A stretch of 64,000 nt of DNA from a bacterium 1XD42-76 (GCA_009917545.1 QZDW01000007.1:1-64000), one strand, 5' to 3'. Counted from the stretch's first letter, positions 48,369 through 57,220 are shown. The notes: generated by a model not told the origin, from the letters alone. Translations and numbers: made by a program.

Positions 48369-49700
48369 CTACCGTATTTTCCCGTATGCCTTCAGGCACA
48401 CATTACAGGGTCTCTCTCCCTCCACCGGCTCCCATCTTCGGCCGTCAGAGCTAATATACCCCTCTCCGTCTGCAATGTCAATATGTTCCGTCCTGCCGGT
48501 TCCCTTAAGCTCTACAGCAACCGGCCGGGAGGTTCCCGGACTGTCAAGCGCAGTAATGACCGCGAACCGCTCTCCCGCATGGAGGGGCAGCTTCTCCTTA
48601 AGGGGAATCGTATAGAAACCAGCCTCTTTCAGATGTCCTTCGGCCACAGAAGTTCCTCCGGCTGCGGAATCAGAGAGCGCTGCCATGACCGTCTGCGCAT
48701 CCCCTGATTCGGGGAGGCGTACCGCATATACCTGATAATCTGTGTTCTGTGTCGTCGCGTAAAATCCTGCTGACACGATCGTCTCCTCTCCCTCTGCCTC
48801 ATACACATTTGCAAACCACGCGCTGGAGCTTCCATAGCCAAGCTGTCCTGTCCAGCCGCACAAATCCGTCTGATGGATACGGGCATTCTCTTCAGGGGCC
48901 CGCACATCGGAATAGGCTACGGCATATGTCCCCATCCGGCTGTCTTCATATGAGACATAAAAGCAGCCGTTATTGCCAAACTCCTCTCCCCAGCTGTTCA
49001 TACAGAGGAATGCTCCGTCTGCATCCGGCATCCGGGAAAAGTTTTCCCGCGGATATCCGTCGTCCCACCCGACCATCACCACATCGTGGTTCGGCTCCAT
49101 GATCCCCGGATAGTAATACGCACACGTATCTTCCCTGTAATACTCCCCGCGGTTCTCCGGCGTCCTTTCCGGAATATACAGTGTACTCTGAACACCACCA
49201 TATTCCAAAACCGCCTGCTTGATGGCCGCATAGTCCTTTTCCTGCAGTATACGAATCTCCTGTACATGACACACAGGGGAAAGTCCTTCCGGAGAAATGC
49301 CGTCCCCATAAGGATCCTCCCTCTCCGACACAGGCCCCTGCCAGGCCAGCAGGTAGGACATCGCCATAGAAAAATCGCCGCCGTCATTCTGCCCCAGGCC
49401 AAAGCTGTTGTGGAGTGTCATGTGATCTGCTGAAAGCCGTCCCCTGATTTCCGGCGGCATGGATGTCTCAAGCGCCGTCAGAGACGCAAACGCCCAGCAG
49501 GTTCCGAGGCTACCTTGATCCGCTATGGCGGGCAGTTCCATTGCCTCACGCAGGTCATACTGCCTGGGAAGGCGGAAGGCTTCCCCATATACGGCTTTAC
49601 TTCCGTCTGGAAAACCAGCTTCCGTCCAGCCCCAAACTGCCGTCAGGCAGGCTGCCCCAAACAGCATGGCCCCGGTAATTTTTCTGACAGCCTTTCTCAC
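48369..49700 (-). CDS. Exported papain-like cysteine protease
   Basis: C1A-family peptidase of 443 residues. A signal peptide-like stretch (MRKAVRKITGAMLFGAACLTAVWG) leads the protein. The catalytic site is complete: Gln62 and Cys68 in 'ADQGSLGTCWAFAS', His in 'EPNHDVVMVGWDD' near 204 and Asn in 'CMNSWGEEFGNNGCFYVSYED' near 239. A C-terminal domain of about 150 residues carries beta-strand motifs typical of lectin-like extensions in clostridial surface proteases. I use a GTG start at 49700, where AGGAGG lies 9 nt upstream; a frame to 49751 overlaps the next gene. Secretion is inferred. Confidence 0.85.
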   Translation of the reverse strand: MRKAVRKITGAMLFGAACLTAVWGWTEAGFPDGSKAVYGEAFRLPRQYDLREAMELPAIADQGSLGTCWAFASLTALETSMPPEIRGRLSADHMTLHNSFGLGQNDGGDFSMAMSYLLAWQGPVSEREDPYGDGISPEGLSPVCHVQEIRILQEKDYAAIKQAVLEYGGVQSTLYIPERTPENRGEYYREDTCAYYYPGIMEPNHDVVMVGWDDGYPRENFSRMPDADGAFLCMNSWGEEFGNNGCFYVSYEDSRMGTYAVAYSDVRAPEENARIHQTDLCGWTGQLGYGSSSAWFANVYEAEGEETIVSAGFYATTQNTDYQVYAVRLPESGDAQTVMAALSDSAAGGTSVAEGHLKEAGFYTIPLKEKLPLHAGERFAVITALDSPGTSRPVAVELKGTGRTEHIDIADGEGYISSDGRRWEPVEGERPCNVCLKAYGKIR

Positions 49701-49719
49701 ACCTGCGTTCCTCCTGGTT

Positions 49720-50892
49720 CTATGCACGCTCACCTGGTTTGGCACCGGCACGCCTGGAAGGGGGCTTAGGCCCGGAAAACTGGTAAAAATATGTTTTCAT
49801 CATTCCATTATAGATCTTACGGTTCTTATCCGCCTTGCGCCCGAAACATCGTTCTGTATCCTCATAGGCGGTCAGAACATAGGCCGACCAGGCATCCAGG
49901 GCAGCAAAGCGCTCCCCCAGCGTCCTGTAAAGCTCCGGAAGCAGCTCTTTTTCTGACAGCCGTTCCCCATAGGGCGGGTTCGTAATCAGAAAGCCGTACT
50001 TCTTCGGATGGCTCAGCCCGGCCACCGGTCTCTGCTGGAAATGAATCATGTGCTCCACCCCTGCTTCTCTGGCATTGGCCCGCGCCGCACGCACCATCTC
50101 GCCGTCAATATCATAGCCCTGGATATCGGTCAAAACCGTATCATCAACCAGCTCCCTCGCCTCATCCACTGCCTCATACCAGCATTTTCCAGGAATCAGG
50201 TTCTTCCAGCCTTCTGCCAGAAATTCCCGGTTCATACCAGGTGCCATCTTTGCCGCAATCATAGCCGCCTCGATAGGAAACGTCCCACTTCCGCAGAACG
50301 GATCTACCAGAATACGGTCCGCTTTCCACGGCGTCAGCAAAAGCAGTGCAGCCGCCAGGGTCTCCGTTACAGGCGCTTTGCTCGTCAGCAGGCGATATCC
50401 ACGTTTATGAAGGGATTCCCCGGAGGTATCCACAGCCACTGTCACAATATCCTTGTGAATGAAAACGCGCAGGGGATAGGGAGCTCCGTCCTCCGGAAAC
50501 CAGCTAAGCCCGTATGCCTTTTTCATCCGCTCAACCATCGCTTTTTTCATGACAGACTGAATATCGGAAGGGCTGAACAGCTTACTTTTGATGGAGGAAG
50601 CCTTCGCTACCCAGAACTTCCCGTCCTTTGGGATATACTGCTCCCAGGGAATCGCCCTTGTCCCCTGAAAGAGCTCTTCAAACGTCTCCGCCCGAAAGCT
50701 GCCCACCTTTAAAAGCACCCGCTCCGTTGTCCGCAGAAATACATTCGCACGGCAGACCGCCGCCGCATCCCCCCAAAAGGTGACGCGGCCGTCCTCCACC
50801 TGCCCTGCCTCATAGCCAAGCCCCTCGATCTCACGTCTCATCACGGCCTCCAGCCCGAAATGGCAGGGCACGATTAATTCAAATTTTTCCAA
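49720..50892 (-). CDS. THUMP-domain rRNA guanine-N2 methyltransferase (RlmL/YpsC type)
   Basis: SAM-dependent methyltransferase of 23S rRNA. From the TTG at 50892 it has 390 residues beginning 'EKFELIVPCHFGLEAVMRREIEGLGYE', the typical family start; GGAGAG lies 6 nt upstream. The THUMP region covers about residues 50-150. Methyltransferase motifs are 'ILVDPFCGSGTFPIEAAMIA' near 195 and 'ITNPPYGERL' near 303. An ATG at 50931 directly behind the rhodanese stop is the alternative start. The exact nucleotide modified is not known here. Confidence 0.9.
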   Translation of the reverse strand: MEKFELIVPCHFGLEAVMRREIEGLGYEAGQVEDGRVTFWGDAAAVCRANVFLRTTERVLLKVGSFRAETFEELFQGTRAIPWEQYIPKDGKFWVAKASSIKSKLFSPSDIQSVMKKAMVERMKKAYGLSWFPEDGAPYPLRVFIHKDIVTVAVDTSGESLHKRGYRLLTSKAPVTETLAAALLLLTPWKADRILVDPFCGSGTFPIEAAMIAAKMAPGMNREFLAEGWKNLIPGKCWYEAVDEARELVDDTVLTDIQGYDIDGEMVRAARANAREAGVEHMIHFQQRPVAGLSHPKKYGFLITNPPYGERLSEKELLPELYRTLGERFAALDAWSAYVLTAYEDTERCFGRKADKNRKIYNGMMKTYFYQFSGPKPPSRRAGAKPGERA

Positions 50893-50932
50893 TCTTATCT
50901 CTCCGTTTTCTGTGCTTACTTTTTTCTCCATT

Positions 50933-51268
50933 TTAAGGGCTTGATGAACGGCTGTCAAATGCTTTCTTTTGAAAATGCCTGCCACGGTAGTAATACAAGC
51001 CGCCGGAGGCGTTCATCACGCGGTATCCAAGCCCGGAAAGCTGTCTGGCTGCCATCAGGCTCTGTGAGCCATGTGCACAGTATACAATAATAGGTTTCTC
51101 TCTTGACAGCTTTGAAAGGCACGTCCCCAGCTCCAGAAGCGGCATATTGACTGCCCCCTCCAAATGGCCTTCCTCGAATTCCTTCCGCTCCCGCACGTCA
51201 AGAAGCGTAAAATCCCGCTCTCCGTCCAGCATGGCTTCCAGCTGCCTCATGGAAATCGTCTGAAACAT
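50933..51268 (-). CDS. Rhodanese-like sulfurtransferase
   Basis: Single-domain rhodanese of 111 residues. 'FTLLDVRERKEFEEGHLEGAVNMPL' near residues 22-46 is the conserved substrate-binding segment, and 'IIVYCAHGSQS' near 66 has the persulfide Cys in a C-x5 loop. The start at 51268 has GGAGGAAGCT upstream. It sits between the RlmL-type gene and a terminator. Confidence 0.92.
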   Translation of the reverse strand: MFQTISMRQLEAMLDGERDFTLLDVRERKEFEEGHLEGAVNMPLLELGTCLSKLSREKPIIVYCAHGSQSLMAARQLSGLGYRVMNASGGLYYYRGRHFQKKAFDSRSSSP

Positions 51269-51449
51269 AGCTTCCTCCAAAAACATTCTTTCCTAATAAT
51301 ATATTCCTGTCCAAAAGGACAGGTTACTAAATTCATTGTTACATTCATCCTGAAGGAAATCGTGTCCGCAATACATCTGCAAAATAAAAGGGCAGGATGC
51401 CGCAGTGAGTTCTGCAGGCATACGGACAATAGCAGCAATTTAAAACAAT

Positions 51450-51475
51450 GAGGCCGCGGAACACCCCGCAGCCTC
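51450..51475 (-). terminator. Terminator of the MFS gene
   Basis: GAGGCCGCGG (51450-51459) pairs with CCGCAGCCTC (51466-51475) with one wobble; on the minus strand ATTGTTTT follows. Confidence 0.65.
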
Positions 51476-51503
51476 TGTATGGTACTTTTGATGATCCTGT
51501 TTC

Positions 51504-52718
51504 TCACAGCCGTTTCTTACTGTTCATTCCGAGCGAAGCAATCAACGCACACAATGCGCACCCTCCCACCAGGACAAACATTCCTCCATAACTTCCGCTC
51601 CTCGCCTGGAGCATTCCCACAAGGCTCGCCGGAATCCCGGAAAACAGCGCGCTCAGGTTGACTACAGAATAATTTCTGGCAAAATGCATCTCCCCATACA
51701 GTCCCCGAGTGATGCTGGGAATCGTCGCCGCATTGCCGCCGAACGCGAACAGAATCGCTCCGATGCAGCAAACAACAAAATATGGGTTCCCGGCCCGGTA
51801 GGCAAAGGAAAGCGCCAGCACAAAGGTCAGGTTCATGGCTGCAAGGAACCTTGCCGTTCTCACGCTCCCGAACCTGTCGAAAATGATTCCCACCGCCACG
51901 CGCCCGGCGCCGTTAATCAGCGCCCCGATACTGACCGCCGCGGCTGCTGCCACGGCTGACATCCCGATATCTCCGGTAAGGAACGGCGACATATGGTTAA
52001 TCATTGTCAGCCCGCAGCTCCCGATTGTCACAATATACAGGAAAAAGCTGTAAAAGGAAGCGCTGTGAATCATCTCTGCCGTCGTCACCTCATTCGCAGA
52101 GCGATTTGAAAATTCCGGCATTTCCGGCAGGCCGGAAAGCTCCACCGCACGCGGCAGACGAACCAGAAAACCGCCGAATCCCATAACGATCAGATCTGCC
52201 ATTCCCAAAAGCAAAAATGTCATCTGCCATCCTCTGGTACTCAAAAGCTGCTGACAGACCGGCCCCAGAATCGTCGTGGAGAGCGCATAGCCCATGACTA
52301 AAAGCCCTGTCGCCAGCCCCGCTTTGTCACGAAACCAAACGGGAATCGTGGCAATAATTGAGGAATACATCAGTCCCACGCCGGTTCCACACAAAAAGCT
52401 GTACGTAAAATAGAGCTGCCACACAGCCGTAACTCTCGTAGAGAGGAAAAAACCGGCAGCGAGCAGAAGTGCGGCCAGCTGGGCAATCCGTTCATAATGA
52501 TAGCGCACTGATAAAAAACCACACAGAAGCGCACCTACAGAAAAACACAGTACATTAAGGGTAAATGCTAACGACGTCTGCGCCCTGCTCCACCCAAACC
52601 ACTCTTCAAGCGGCCCTACAAAAATCGACCATGTGTATGCCACTCCCGAAAGCAGCAGAAGCAAAAAACTATTTGCCAGATACAGATACCTTTTTTTCCT
52701 TGGCGGAATCTTTTCCAT
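51504..52718 (-). CDS. MFS transporter, oxalate/formate antiporter (OFA) family
   Basis: Twelve membrane helices over 404 residues. 'LSGVAYTWSIFVGPLEEWFGWSRAQTSLAF' at the N-terminus and 'SIGALINGAGRVAVGIIFDRFGSVR' near residue 255 are typical of the OFA subgroup. The substrate could be a small mono- or dicarboxylate; it is not determinable from sequence. The start follows GGAGAAAACGT. Confidence 0.88.
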   Translation of the reverse strand: MEKIPPRKKRYLYLANSFLLLLLSGVAYTWSIFVGPLEEWFGWSRAQTSLAFTLNVLCFSVGALLCGFLSVRYHYERIAQLAALLLAAGFFLSTRVTAVWQLYFTYSFLCGTGVGLMYSSIIATIPVWFRDKAGLATGLLVMGYALSTTILGPVCQQLLSTRGWQMTFLLLGMADLIVMGFGGFLVRLPRAVELSGLPEMPEFSNRSANEVTTAEMIHSASFYSFFLYIVTIGSCGLTMINHMSPFLTGDIGMSAVAAAAAVSIGALINGAGRVAVGIIFDRFGSVRTARFLAAMNLTFVLALSFAYRAGNPYFVVCCIGAILFAFGGNAATIPSITRGLYGEMHFARNYSVVNLSALFSGIPASLVGMLQARSGSYGGMFVLVGGCALCALIASLGMNSKKRL

Positions 52719-52884
52719 ACGTTTTCTCCATTGTGAATCGTTTTACAGTTCCTGCGGCCTGATGTCCGCTATTTATTTCATTATACCATTCCCGGTGTTT
52801 TCCGCCAATTCTTTTTCTTTATCGACCCATAATTTCAGGGTTATAACGCCGAAGCGTTCCTTTCCGCCTAACGGCGGACGACAG

Positions 52885-52913
52885 GAAAAGCGGCAGGAAA
52901 TGAATCCTGCCGC
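52885..52913 (-). terminator. Terminator of the Asn-rich protein gene
   Basis: GCGGCAGGA (52890-52898) pairs perfectly with TCCTGCCGC (52905-52913), followed by TTTTCC on the minus strand. Confidence 0.65.
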
Positions 52914-52924
52914 CGGCGTGTTCC

Positions 52925-53113
52925 TTAGTAGTTGTTCTTGCAGTTCTGGCTGCTGTTTTTGGAGCCGTTGTTCTGGCTGTTGTTCTGGCCGTTATTCTGG
53001 CTGCTGTTCTGGCTGTAGTTTTTGCTGGAGTTGCCGGAATTGTTCGAATGATTGGAGCTGTTGGAGCCATTGTTTCTTGTGCTGTTGTCCATATCATAGC
53101 TGTTCTTAGACAT
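52925..53113 (-). CDS. Small Asn/Ser-rich protein (62 aa)
   Basis: The 62 residues are about 40% Asn and 25% Ser, with Gln and Lys, arranged as short NNS/QNN-like repeats and ending 'SSQNCKNNY' with the only Cys. An excellent AGGAGG lies 8 nt before the ATG and its own terminator follows, so it is a real gene. Similar Asn-rich small proteins with a terminal Cys are common in Lachnospiraceae; their role is unknown, and a spore link has not been shown. The DNA is repetitive, so copy number may vary. Confidence 0.7.
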   Translation of the reverse strand: MSKNSYDMDNSTRNNGSNSSNHSNNSGNSSKNYSQNSSQNNGQNNSQNNGSKNSSQNCKNNY

Positions 53114-53252
53114 TGTAAATACCTCCTAAAGGATGACGCAGTCCAAATCGCTTCAAACCGCGCTTTTTGTTTTCTACACCGTTTAGTATGGCATCCGTCC
53201 GAAAAAATATGCATACGGTACAAGAAAAATTATAAGAGCTGCGGACAGTTCT

Positions 53253-54695
53253 CTATCGTCCGGCCTTCCGCCATTTAAGTCCGGGCAGAGACCGTATCCG
53301 CAGGCTCTGTCGCGAAGCTTCTTTCCCACAGACGGCTTCCGGCATTTCCCGCTCCATACTGCTCAATTTTTTGACACAGTGGAAAAATGCCGGGATCAAA
53401 AACAGATCGGCTGCAATCCAGGCAAGCGGGCTGGCAAAGCAGGCTGGAAGGAAGCCCCAGACCGGAATCAGGAAAAATCCCACAAAACCACGCGCCGCCA
53501 TTTCACAGACCCCGGCCAGAATCGCAAACACGCTGTAGCCCATCCCCTGAATCGCAAACCGCACCACATTGACGAGCGTCAGAGGGATATAAAACATGCT
53601 GTTTCCGATTAAGAAGACAGAGACCTGGCCGATGATCTCCGTTTCCCGGGAATCCATGAACAGCAGAGCAATCTGCCTGCCTCCCAAAAAAAGGACGGCA
53701 AAAGCCACGGCAGAATAAGCAAAACCGAGCAGATTGGCCGCCTTGACCCCTTCTGACACACGCCGAATCTTCCCGGCGCCCACATTCTGACCGGCATACG
53801 TTGCCATCGTGGCGCCCAGCGCATCAAACGGACAGCAGAAAAACATACTGACCTTACTTCCTGCCGCCACTGCCGCTACTGCCATCGAACCAAGGGAATT
53901 CACTGCTGCCTGCAAAATAACGCTGCCGATCGCCGTGATTGAGTACTGAAGCCCCATCGGAATCCCCATGACGCAGAGCGTTTTCATGAGCTCCCAGTCC
54001 GGCTTCCTCTCGTCTGCTGACATCTTTAAGACCGGGAAATGCTTTATCATATAGAAAAGGCACAATATGCCTGACACTCCCTGCGAAACCACGGTCGCCC
54101 AGGCCGGCCCTGCCACTCCCATATCCAGAAACAAAATCGTGATAAAATCCAGGAAAATATTCATGACCGAGGACAAAAGCAGGAAGTAAACCGGCGTCTT
54201 ACTGTCCCCCAGACTGCGGATAATGCCGGCCAGAAGGTTATACAGATACGTGACCGGGATTCCCAGGAAAATAACAAAAATGTAGTCATAAGCTCCCTGA
54301 ATGATATCGTTTGGCGTATCCATCCAGCGCAGGATATCCATGCACAGAACGCCCACCACTCCGGTCATCACAATGGCAAAGGCGGCGGAAAGCCAGCCCG
54401 CATTGGCGGCGAAGCGGCGCAGCGCTTTATAATCCCCTGCACCGAATTTCTGGGCAACGGGAATCGCAAACCCGCTGCAAACTCCGATACAGAAACCATT
54501 AATCATAAAATTGATCGAACCTGTTGAACCCACCGCCGCCAGCGCTGTCACTCCTAGGCATTTTCCGACGATGATCGTATCCATCATGTTATAAAACTGC
54601 TGAAATAAAAGTCCCAACAGCATCGGAACGGCAAAGCCCAGTATCAGTCTAAATGGGGAACCGTCCGTCAGATCCTTAATTTCTCCCTCTCTCAT
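53253..54695 (-). CDS. MATE-family multidrug exporter
   Basis: The 480 residues contain twelve membrane helices. 'SPFRLILGFAVPMLLGLLFQQFYNMMDTIIVGKCLGVTALAAVG' and 'GFAIPVAQKFGAGDY' are the typical N-terminal MATE motifs, repeated in the second half as 'ATMATYAGQNVGAGKIRR'. Export is driven by Na+ or H+; the substrate is unknown. The start at 54695 follows GGGAGG; a frame to 54773 lacks a site. It diverges from folT. Confidence 0.9.
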   Translation of the reverse strand: MREGEIKDLTDGSPFRLILGFAVPMLLGLLFQQFYNMMDTIIVGKCLGVTALAAVGSTGSINFMINGFCIGVCSGFAIPVAQKFGAGDYKALRRFAANAGWLSAAFAIVMTGVVGVLCMDILRWMDTPNDIIQGAYDYIFVIFLGIPVTYLYNLLAGIIRSLGDSKTPVYFLLLSSVMNIFLDFITILFLDMGVAGPAWATVVSQGVSGILCLFYMIKHFPVLKMSADERKPDWELMKTLCVMGIPMGLQYSITAIGSVILQAAVNSLGSMAVAAVAAGSKVSMFFCCPFDALGATMATYAGQNVGAGKIRRVSEGVKAANLLGFAYSAVAFAVLFLGGRQIALLFMDSRETEIIGQVSVFLIGNSMFYIPLTLVNVVRFAIQGMGYSVFAILAGVCEMAARGFVGFFLIPVWGFLPACFASPLAWIAADLFLIPAFFHCVKKLSSMEREMPEAVCGKEASRQSLRIRSLPGLKWRKAGR

Positions 54696-54901
54696 TTTTG
54701 CCTCCCTGCCGCGCATACAGAATCCCGCATCTGCAGTTTCCTGTGCCCTTACTCCTTGAAAACCCGGCCGCACATCGTTTCTTTGCGTGTCCGGCGCCGG
54801 GTATTGCTACAGAGGCATATTATAAAACGGCTGTACGCAAAAGTATATCCACAAAACAGAGAAAAAAAAGCGTTTTTTCCCTTTTCTTTCGTGAAAACGT
54901 A

Positions 54902-54938
54902 TGCTATACTTGGGATATGGAAAGAAACGTTTCCATAT
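54902..54938 (+). promoter_or_regulatory. folT promoter with overlapping palindrome
   Basis: An extended -10, TGCTATACT at 54902-54910, would start transcription near 54917. At that position ATATGGAAA and TTTCCATAT form a perfect 9-bp inverted repeat (54915-54923 and 54930-54938, 6-nt spacer). It could be an operator or a 5' stabilising hairpin. Confidence 0.55.
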
Positions 54939-54978
54939 GTTTCCTTCCACAGCATTTTAACCATTTCTTTCATCAAAC

Positions 54979-55077
54979 ATGCAGAGTAGATCTATGCGCG
55001 TCAAGTGCCTGCCGGACGGGGAGTTGCCGGGAGGACGAAGGGTACGCCTGCGGTGCACAGATCGCATCCCGCTGCAT
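54979..55077 (+). promoter_or_regulatory. Tetrahydrofolate riboswitch (THF-I)
   Basis: The leader matches the THF-I class. P1 arms ATGCAG (54979-54984) and CTGCAT (55072-55077) close the structure. Conserved segments appear in order: AGAGTAGAT, GCGTCAAGTG, GACGGGGAGTTG, GACGAAGG, CGGTG and ATCGCATCC. It lies 60 nt before the folT start and would lower its expression when folate is plentiful. Both the ligand and the gene target fit known members. Confidence 0.88.
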
Positions 55078-55136
55078 CAGAAGATATCCCTTTTATCTCC
55101 TGTTGTAGTCAGAGCTCCTGCAAAGGAGGTATTTTT

Positions 55137-55709
55137 ATGAAAAAATTACTGTCTTTACTCTCGGAGTCCTATCATGAATTCCGGCATGTGAGCACCATCA
55201 CCACCTGCGCCATGTTTGGCGCCATGTCCATTTATCTTGGCTCTTTCGCCTCGATCCGCGTCACCCCGTATCTGAAAATCGGTTTCGGCGCTCTCCCCAA
55301 TGAACTTGTGGACTATCTGTTCGGGCCTGTCGTAGGCTGTTTTTTCGGCGGCGCGATGGATCTGCTCAAATATTTCATCAAACCAGAAGGCGGCTTTATT
55401 CCAGGTCTCACCTTCAACGCCATGCTGGCGGCTTTTATCTATGGCCTCTTTCTCTATAAAAGACCGCTGTCCCTCCGGCGGATGCTGGCAGCCAAGTTTA
55501 CGGTCGCCCTTCTGTGTAATATCATTCTCGGTACTTACTGGCTGATGCCTGTCACAGGAAATGCCTATCTGGCCATGCTGCCGACGCGTGCCATCAAAAA
55601 CCTGATTCAATGGCCTGTGGATTCCTGTTTGTTTTTCTTTGTCGCACAGTTGTTAGAGCGCGCCCATGTGTTCCGCATTATCCGTTCGCATGGGACGGGA
55701 CGCGGATAA
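55137..55709 (+). CDS. folT: Folate ECF transporter S component
   Basis: Substrate-binding membrane protein of an energy-coupling-factor importer; the shared ATPase and T subunits are encoded elsewhere. The 190 residues have five to six helices. The family features are 'TTCAMFGAMSIYLGSFASIRVTPYLKIGF' near residue 22, where the folate-binding polar positions lie, and 'FFGGAMDLLKYFIKPEGGFIPGLTFNAMLAAFIYGLFLY'. The ATG at 55137 has AAAGGAGG upstream. The THF riboswitch confirms folate as the likely substrate. Confidence 0.93.
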   Translation: MKKLLSLLSESYHEFRHVSTITTCAMFGAMSIYLGSFASIRVTPYLKIGFGALPNELVDYLFGPVVGCFFGGAMDLLKYFIKPEGGFIPGLTFNAMLAAFIYGLFLYKRPLSLRRMLAAKFTVALLCNIILGTYWLMPVTGNAYLAMLPTRAIKNLIQWPVDSCLFFFVAQLLERAHVFRIIRSHGTGRG

Positions 55710-55711
55710 TA

Positions 55712-55845
55712 ACCTGAACGTATGTCGCCTGACGGCGATGGGACTTTTAAAGTAAACCTTCATGCGCCCACCATGAATAAAAGTAATCCAGGCGCACTTG
55801 GTATCCCTGAATTCAGATCGCCTGACGGCGATGAACTTTTAAAGA
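55712..55845 (+). repeat. Dispersed 106-bp repeat, copies H1 (partial) and H2
   Basis: H1 (55712-55755) is the 3' part of a unit starting two bases behind the folT stop, and H2 (55756-55845) follows with a short deletion after GCGCCCACC. Both are in folT orientation. The H2 hairpin is ATCGCC-TGAC-GGCGAT. Confidence 0.75.
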
Positions 55846-55850
55846 AAAAT

Positions 55851-55882
55851 GCGGTATGCTGCCTGCTCCGGCTGCATACCGC
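55851..55882. terminator. Bidirectional terminator between folT and the NlpC/P60 gene
   Basis: GCGGTATGC (55851-55859) pairs perfectly with GCATACCGC (55874-55882). On the minus strand ATTTTTCTTT follows, serving the NlpC/P60 gene. Confidence 0.65.
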
Positions 55883-55909
55883 TCTTCTCTATGTATCTCA
55901 CTTTTCTTC

Positions 55910-56623
55910 TTAATCCCCCAGAACGTTTACAACTCTGACCGGTGTCCGGTAGTTCCATCTGGAAATGAGGATTCCGTTGGTGGGGTTGGAAGCATGTACA
56001 ATCTGTCCGTCCCCTATGTATAATGCCACATGATTAATCCGTCTGCCCTGGCTGTAAAATACCAGATCGCCGGGCCGGATCTCCTCGGCGCTTATGACTC
56101 TGCCTTCACCTGCCTGTGCGCTGGATGAATGGGAAAGATTCACACCTGCCGCATTCCGCATGACATAGGAGGTGAATCCGGAACAATCCGCGCCGGTATT
56201 GGGATTGGTGCCGCCATATATGTAGCGATTGCCCACAAACTGTTTCGCGTATTCCACAATCTCTTCTCTTCTGGAGGCAGAACTGTCTACAACCTCTTCT
56301 GCCGTCTCGGCTGTCGTGGTGGTGATGCCCGCCGTATTCAGATAGCCCTCAACAGAACCGTCAGATACCTTCACCCAATTGCCGTCAACCTGCTCCAGTA
56401 CAGTATAAGTAGAGCCTTTATCTGCCTGTCCCACGACCTCGGCATCCTCCCAGGGCATGGAATACAACTCAGTATCTGTCTCCTCCACCCGCAGCAAAAT
56501 CGCGGAGCTTGTCTGATATTCAGGGCTTACCGGAGCCGCCTGCGCCTTGCCCGGCATAAGAATCATCGCTGATGTACAAAAACAAAAAAGTCCGATTGTT
56601 TTCAAAAAACTCTTTGTTGTCAT
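55910..56623 (-). CDS. Secreted NlpC/P60 peptidoglycan hydrolase with SH3 domain
   Basis: 237 residues with a Sec signal peptide (residues 1-29, cut after 'AQA'). An SH3-type domain (about 38-98, 'VVGQADKGSTYTVLEQVDGNWVKVS') comes next. The NlpC/P60 domain has Cys in 'TGADCSGFTSYVMRNAAG' near 147, His in 'RINHVALYIGDG' near 197 and a second His in 'IVHASNP'. It cleaves stem peptides in peptidoglycan. A perfect consensus promoter precedes it, so it should be strongly expressed. Confidence 0.95.
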   Translation of the reverse strand: MTTKSFLKTIGLFCFCTSAMILMPGKAQAAPVSPEYQTSSAILLRVEETDTELYSMPWEDAEVVGQADKGSTYTVLEQVDGNWVKVSDGSVEGYLNTAGITTTTAETAEEVVDSSASRREEIVEYAKQFVGNRYIYGGTNPNTGADCSGFTSYVMRNAAGVNLSHSSSAQAGEGRVISAEEIRPGDLVFYSQGRRINHVALYIGDGQIVHASNPTNGILISRWNYRTPVRVVNVLGD

Positions 56624-56691
56624 ATAATCCCCTATCTAAATTGATTTTTTATTACATTTGTTACGAATTTGTTAAATCTTATTACATAGTG

Positions 56692-56720
56692 ATTATATTT
56701 CCAATTTCTATTTTTGTCAA
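56692..56720 (-). promoter_or_regulatory. Perfect consensus promoter of the NlpC/P60 gene
   Basis: TTGACA (complement of 56715-56720), a 17-nt spacer and TATAAT (complement of 56692-56697): both hexamers match consensus exactly. The leader is about 60 nt. Confidence 0.85.
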
Positions 56721-56861
56721 CCCCTACCATTAAATTCATATTTTCTTAATAATTAATCCATAACCGTTCCGGTAGCCAGCTTGAATTTTGTGCATCAGAC
56801 TTGCCTGTAAACGCGAAATTCAAGTAGAATTCCCTGTTGAATGGACATCTGATGTTTTTTT
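56706..56861 (+). ncRNA. Candidate structured small RNA with terminator
   Basis: CTTGAATTT (56780-56788) pairs with AAATTCAAG (56816-56824). CATCAGA in the enclosed loop (56793-56799) pairs with TCTGATG (56848-56854), which is followed by seven T's. The two pairings either form a pseudoknot or exclude each other. A weak divergent promoter (TTGTTA at 56669-56674, TTATAT at 56693-56698) would start it near 56706. I cannot match it to a known RNA class. Confidence 0.4.
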
Positions 56862-56915
56862 GTCTGTCACAGGCGGATAAGAAAATAGCCGCCCAAACCG
56901 CAAAACTGTTACAAA

Positions 56916-57080
56916 TTACTATGAAAGTTCATCGCCGCAGGCGATCTAAATTCAGGGATGCCCAATGCGCCTGAACCACTTTCATTCTTGGCGGCACGCT
57001 CATCTGTGGGCGCATGAAGGTTTACTATGAAAGTTTCGCCGCCGTTAGGCGGCATAAGTTCAGGGATGCCTAATGCCCCT
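56916..57080 (-). repeat. Dispersed 106-bp repeat, copies I1 (full) and I2 (partial)
   Basis: I1 (56916-57021) is a full unit with hairpin ATCGCC-TGC-GGCGAT, and I2 (57022-57080) a partial one with GCCGCC-GTTA-GGCGGC. They lie downstream of the DUF1700 gene, behind its terminator, in the same orientation. Confidence 0.8.
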
Positions 57081-57182
57081 CACATGTTACAAACAACTTA
57101 ACAAACTCAACGATTTACATATTACGAATCCCCCGGCAAACTCGCCACATACATATCACATATTACAAACCGATAAAAGCAC

Positions 57183-57220
57183 AAAAAAAGACCGCCGCAC
57201 CTCTGTCATTTTGCGACGGC
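57183..57220 (-). terminator. Terminator of the DUF1700 gene
   Basis: GCCGTCGC pairs with GCGGCGGT on the minus strand (57213-57220 and 57191-57198, one wobble), followed by seven T's (complement of 57183-57189). Confidence 0.75.

Noticed and set aside
56624-56860. c-di-AMP (ydaO) riboswitch for the NlpC/P60 gene
   Set aside because: Such switches often precede these genes, but the consensus promoter leaves only about 60 nt of leader and the conserved ydaO segments are absent.
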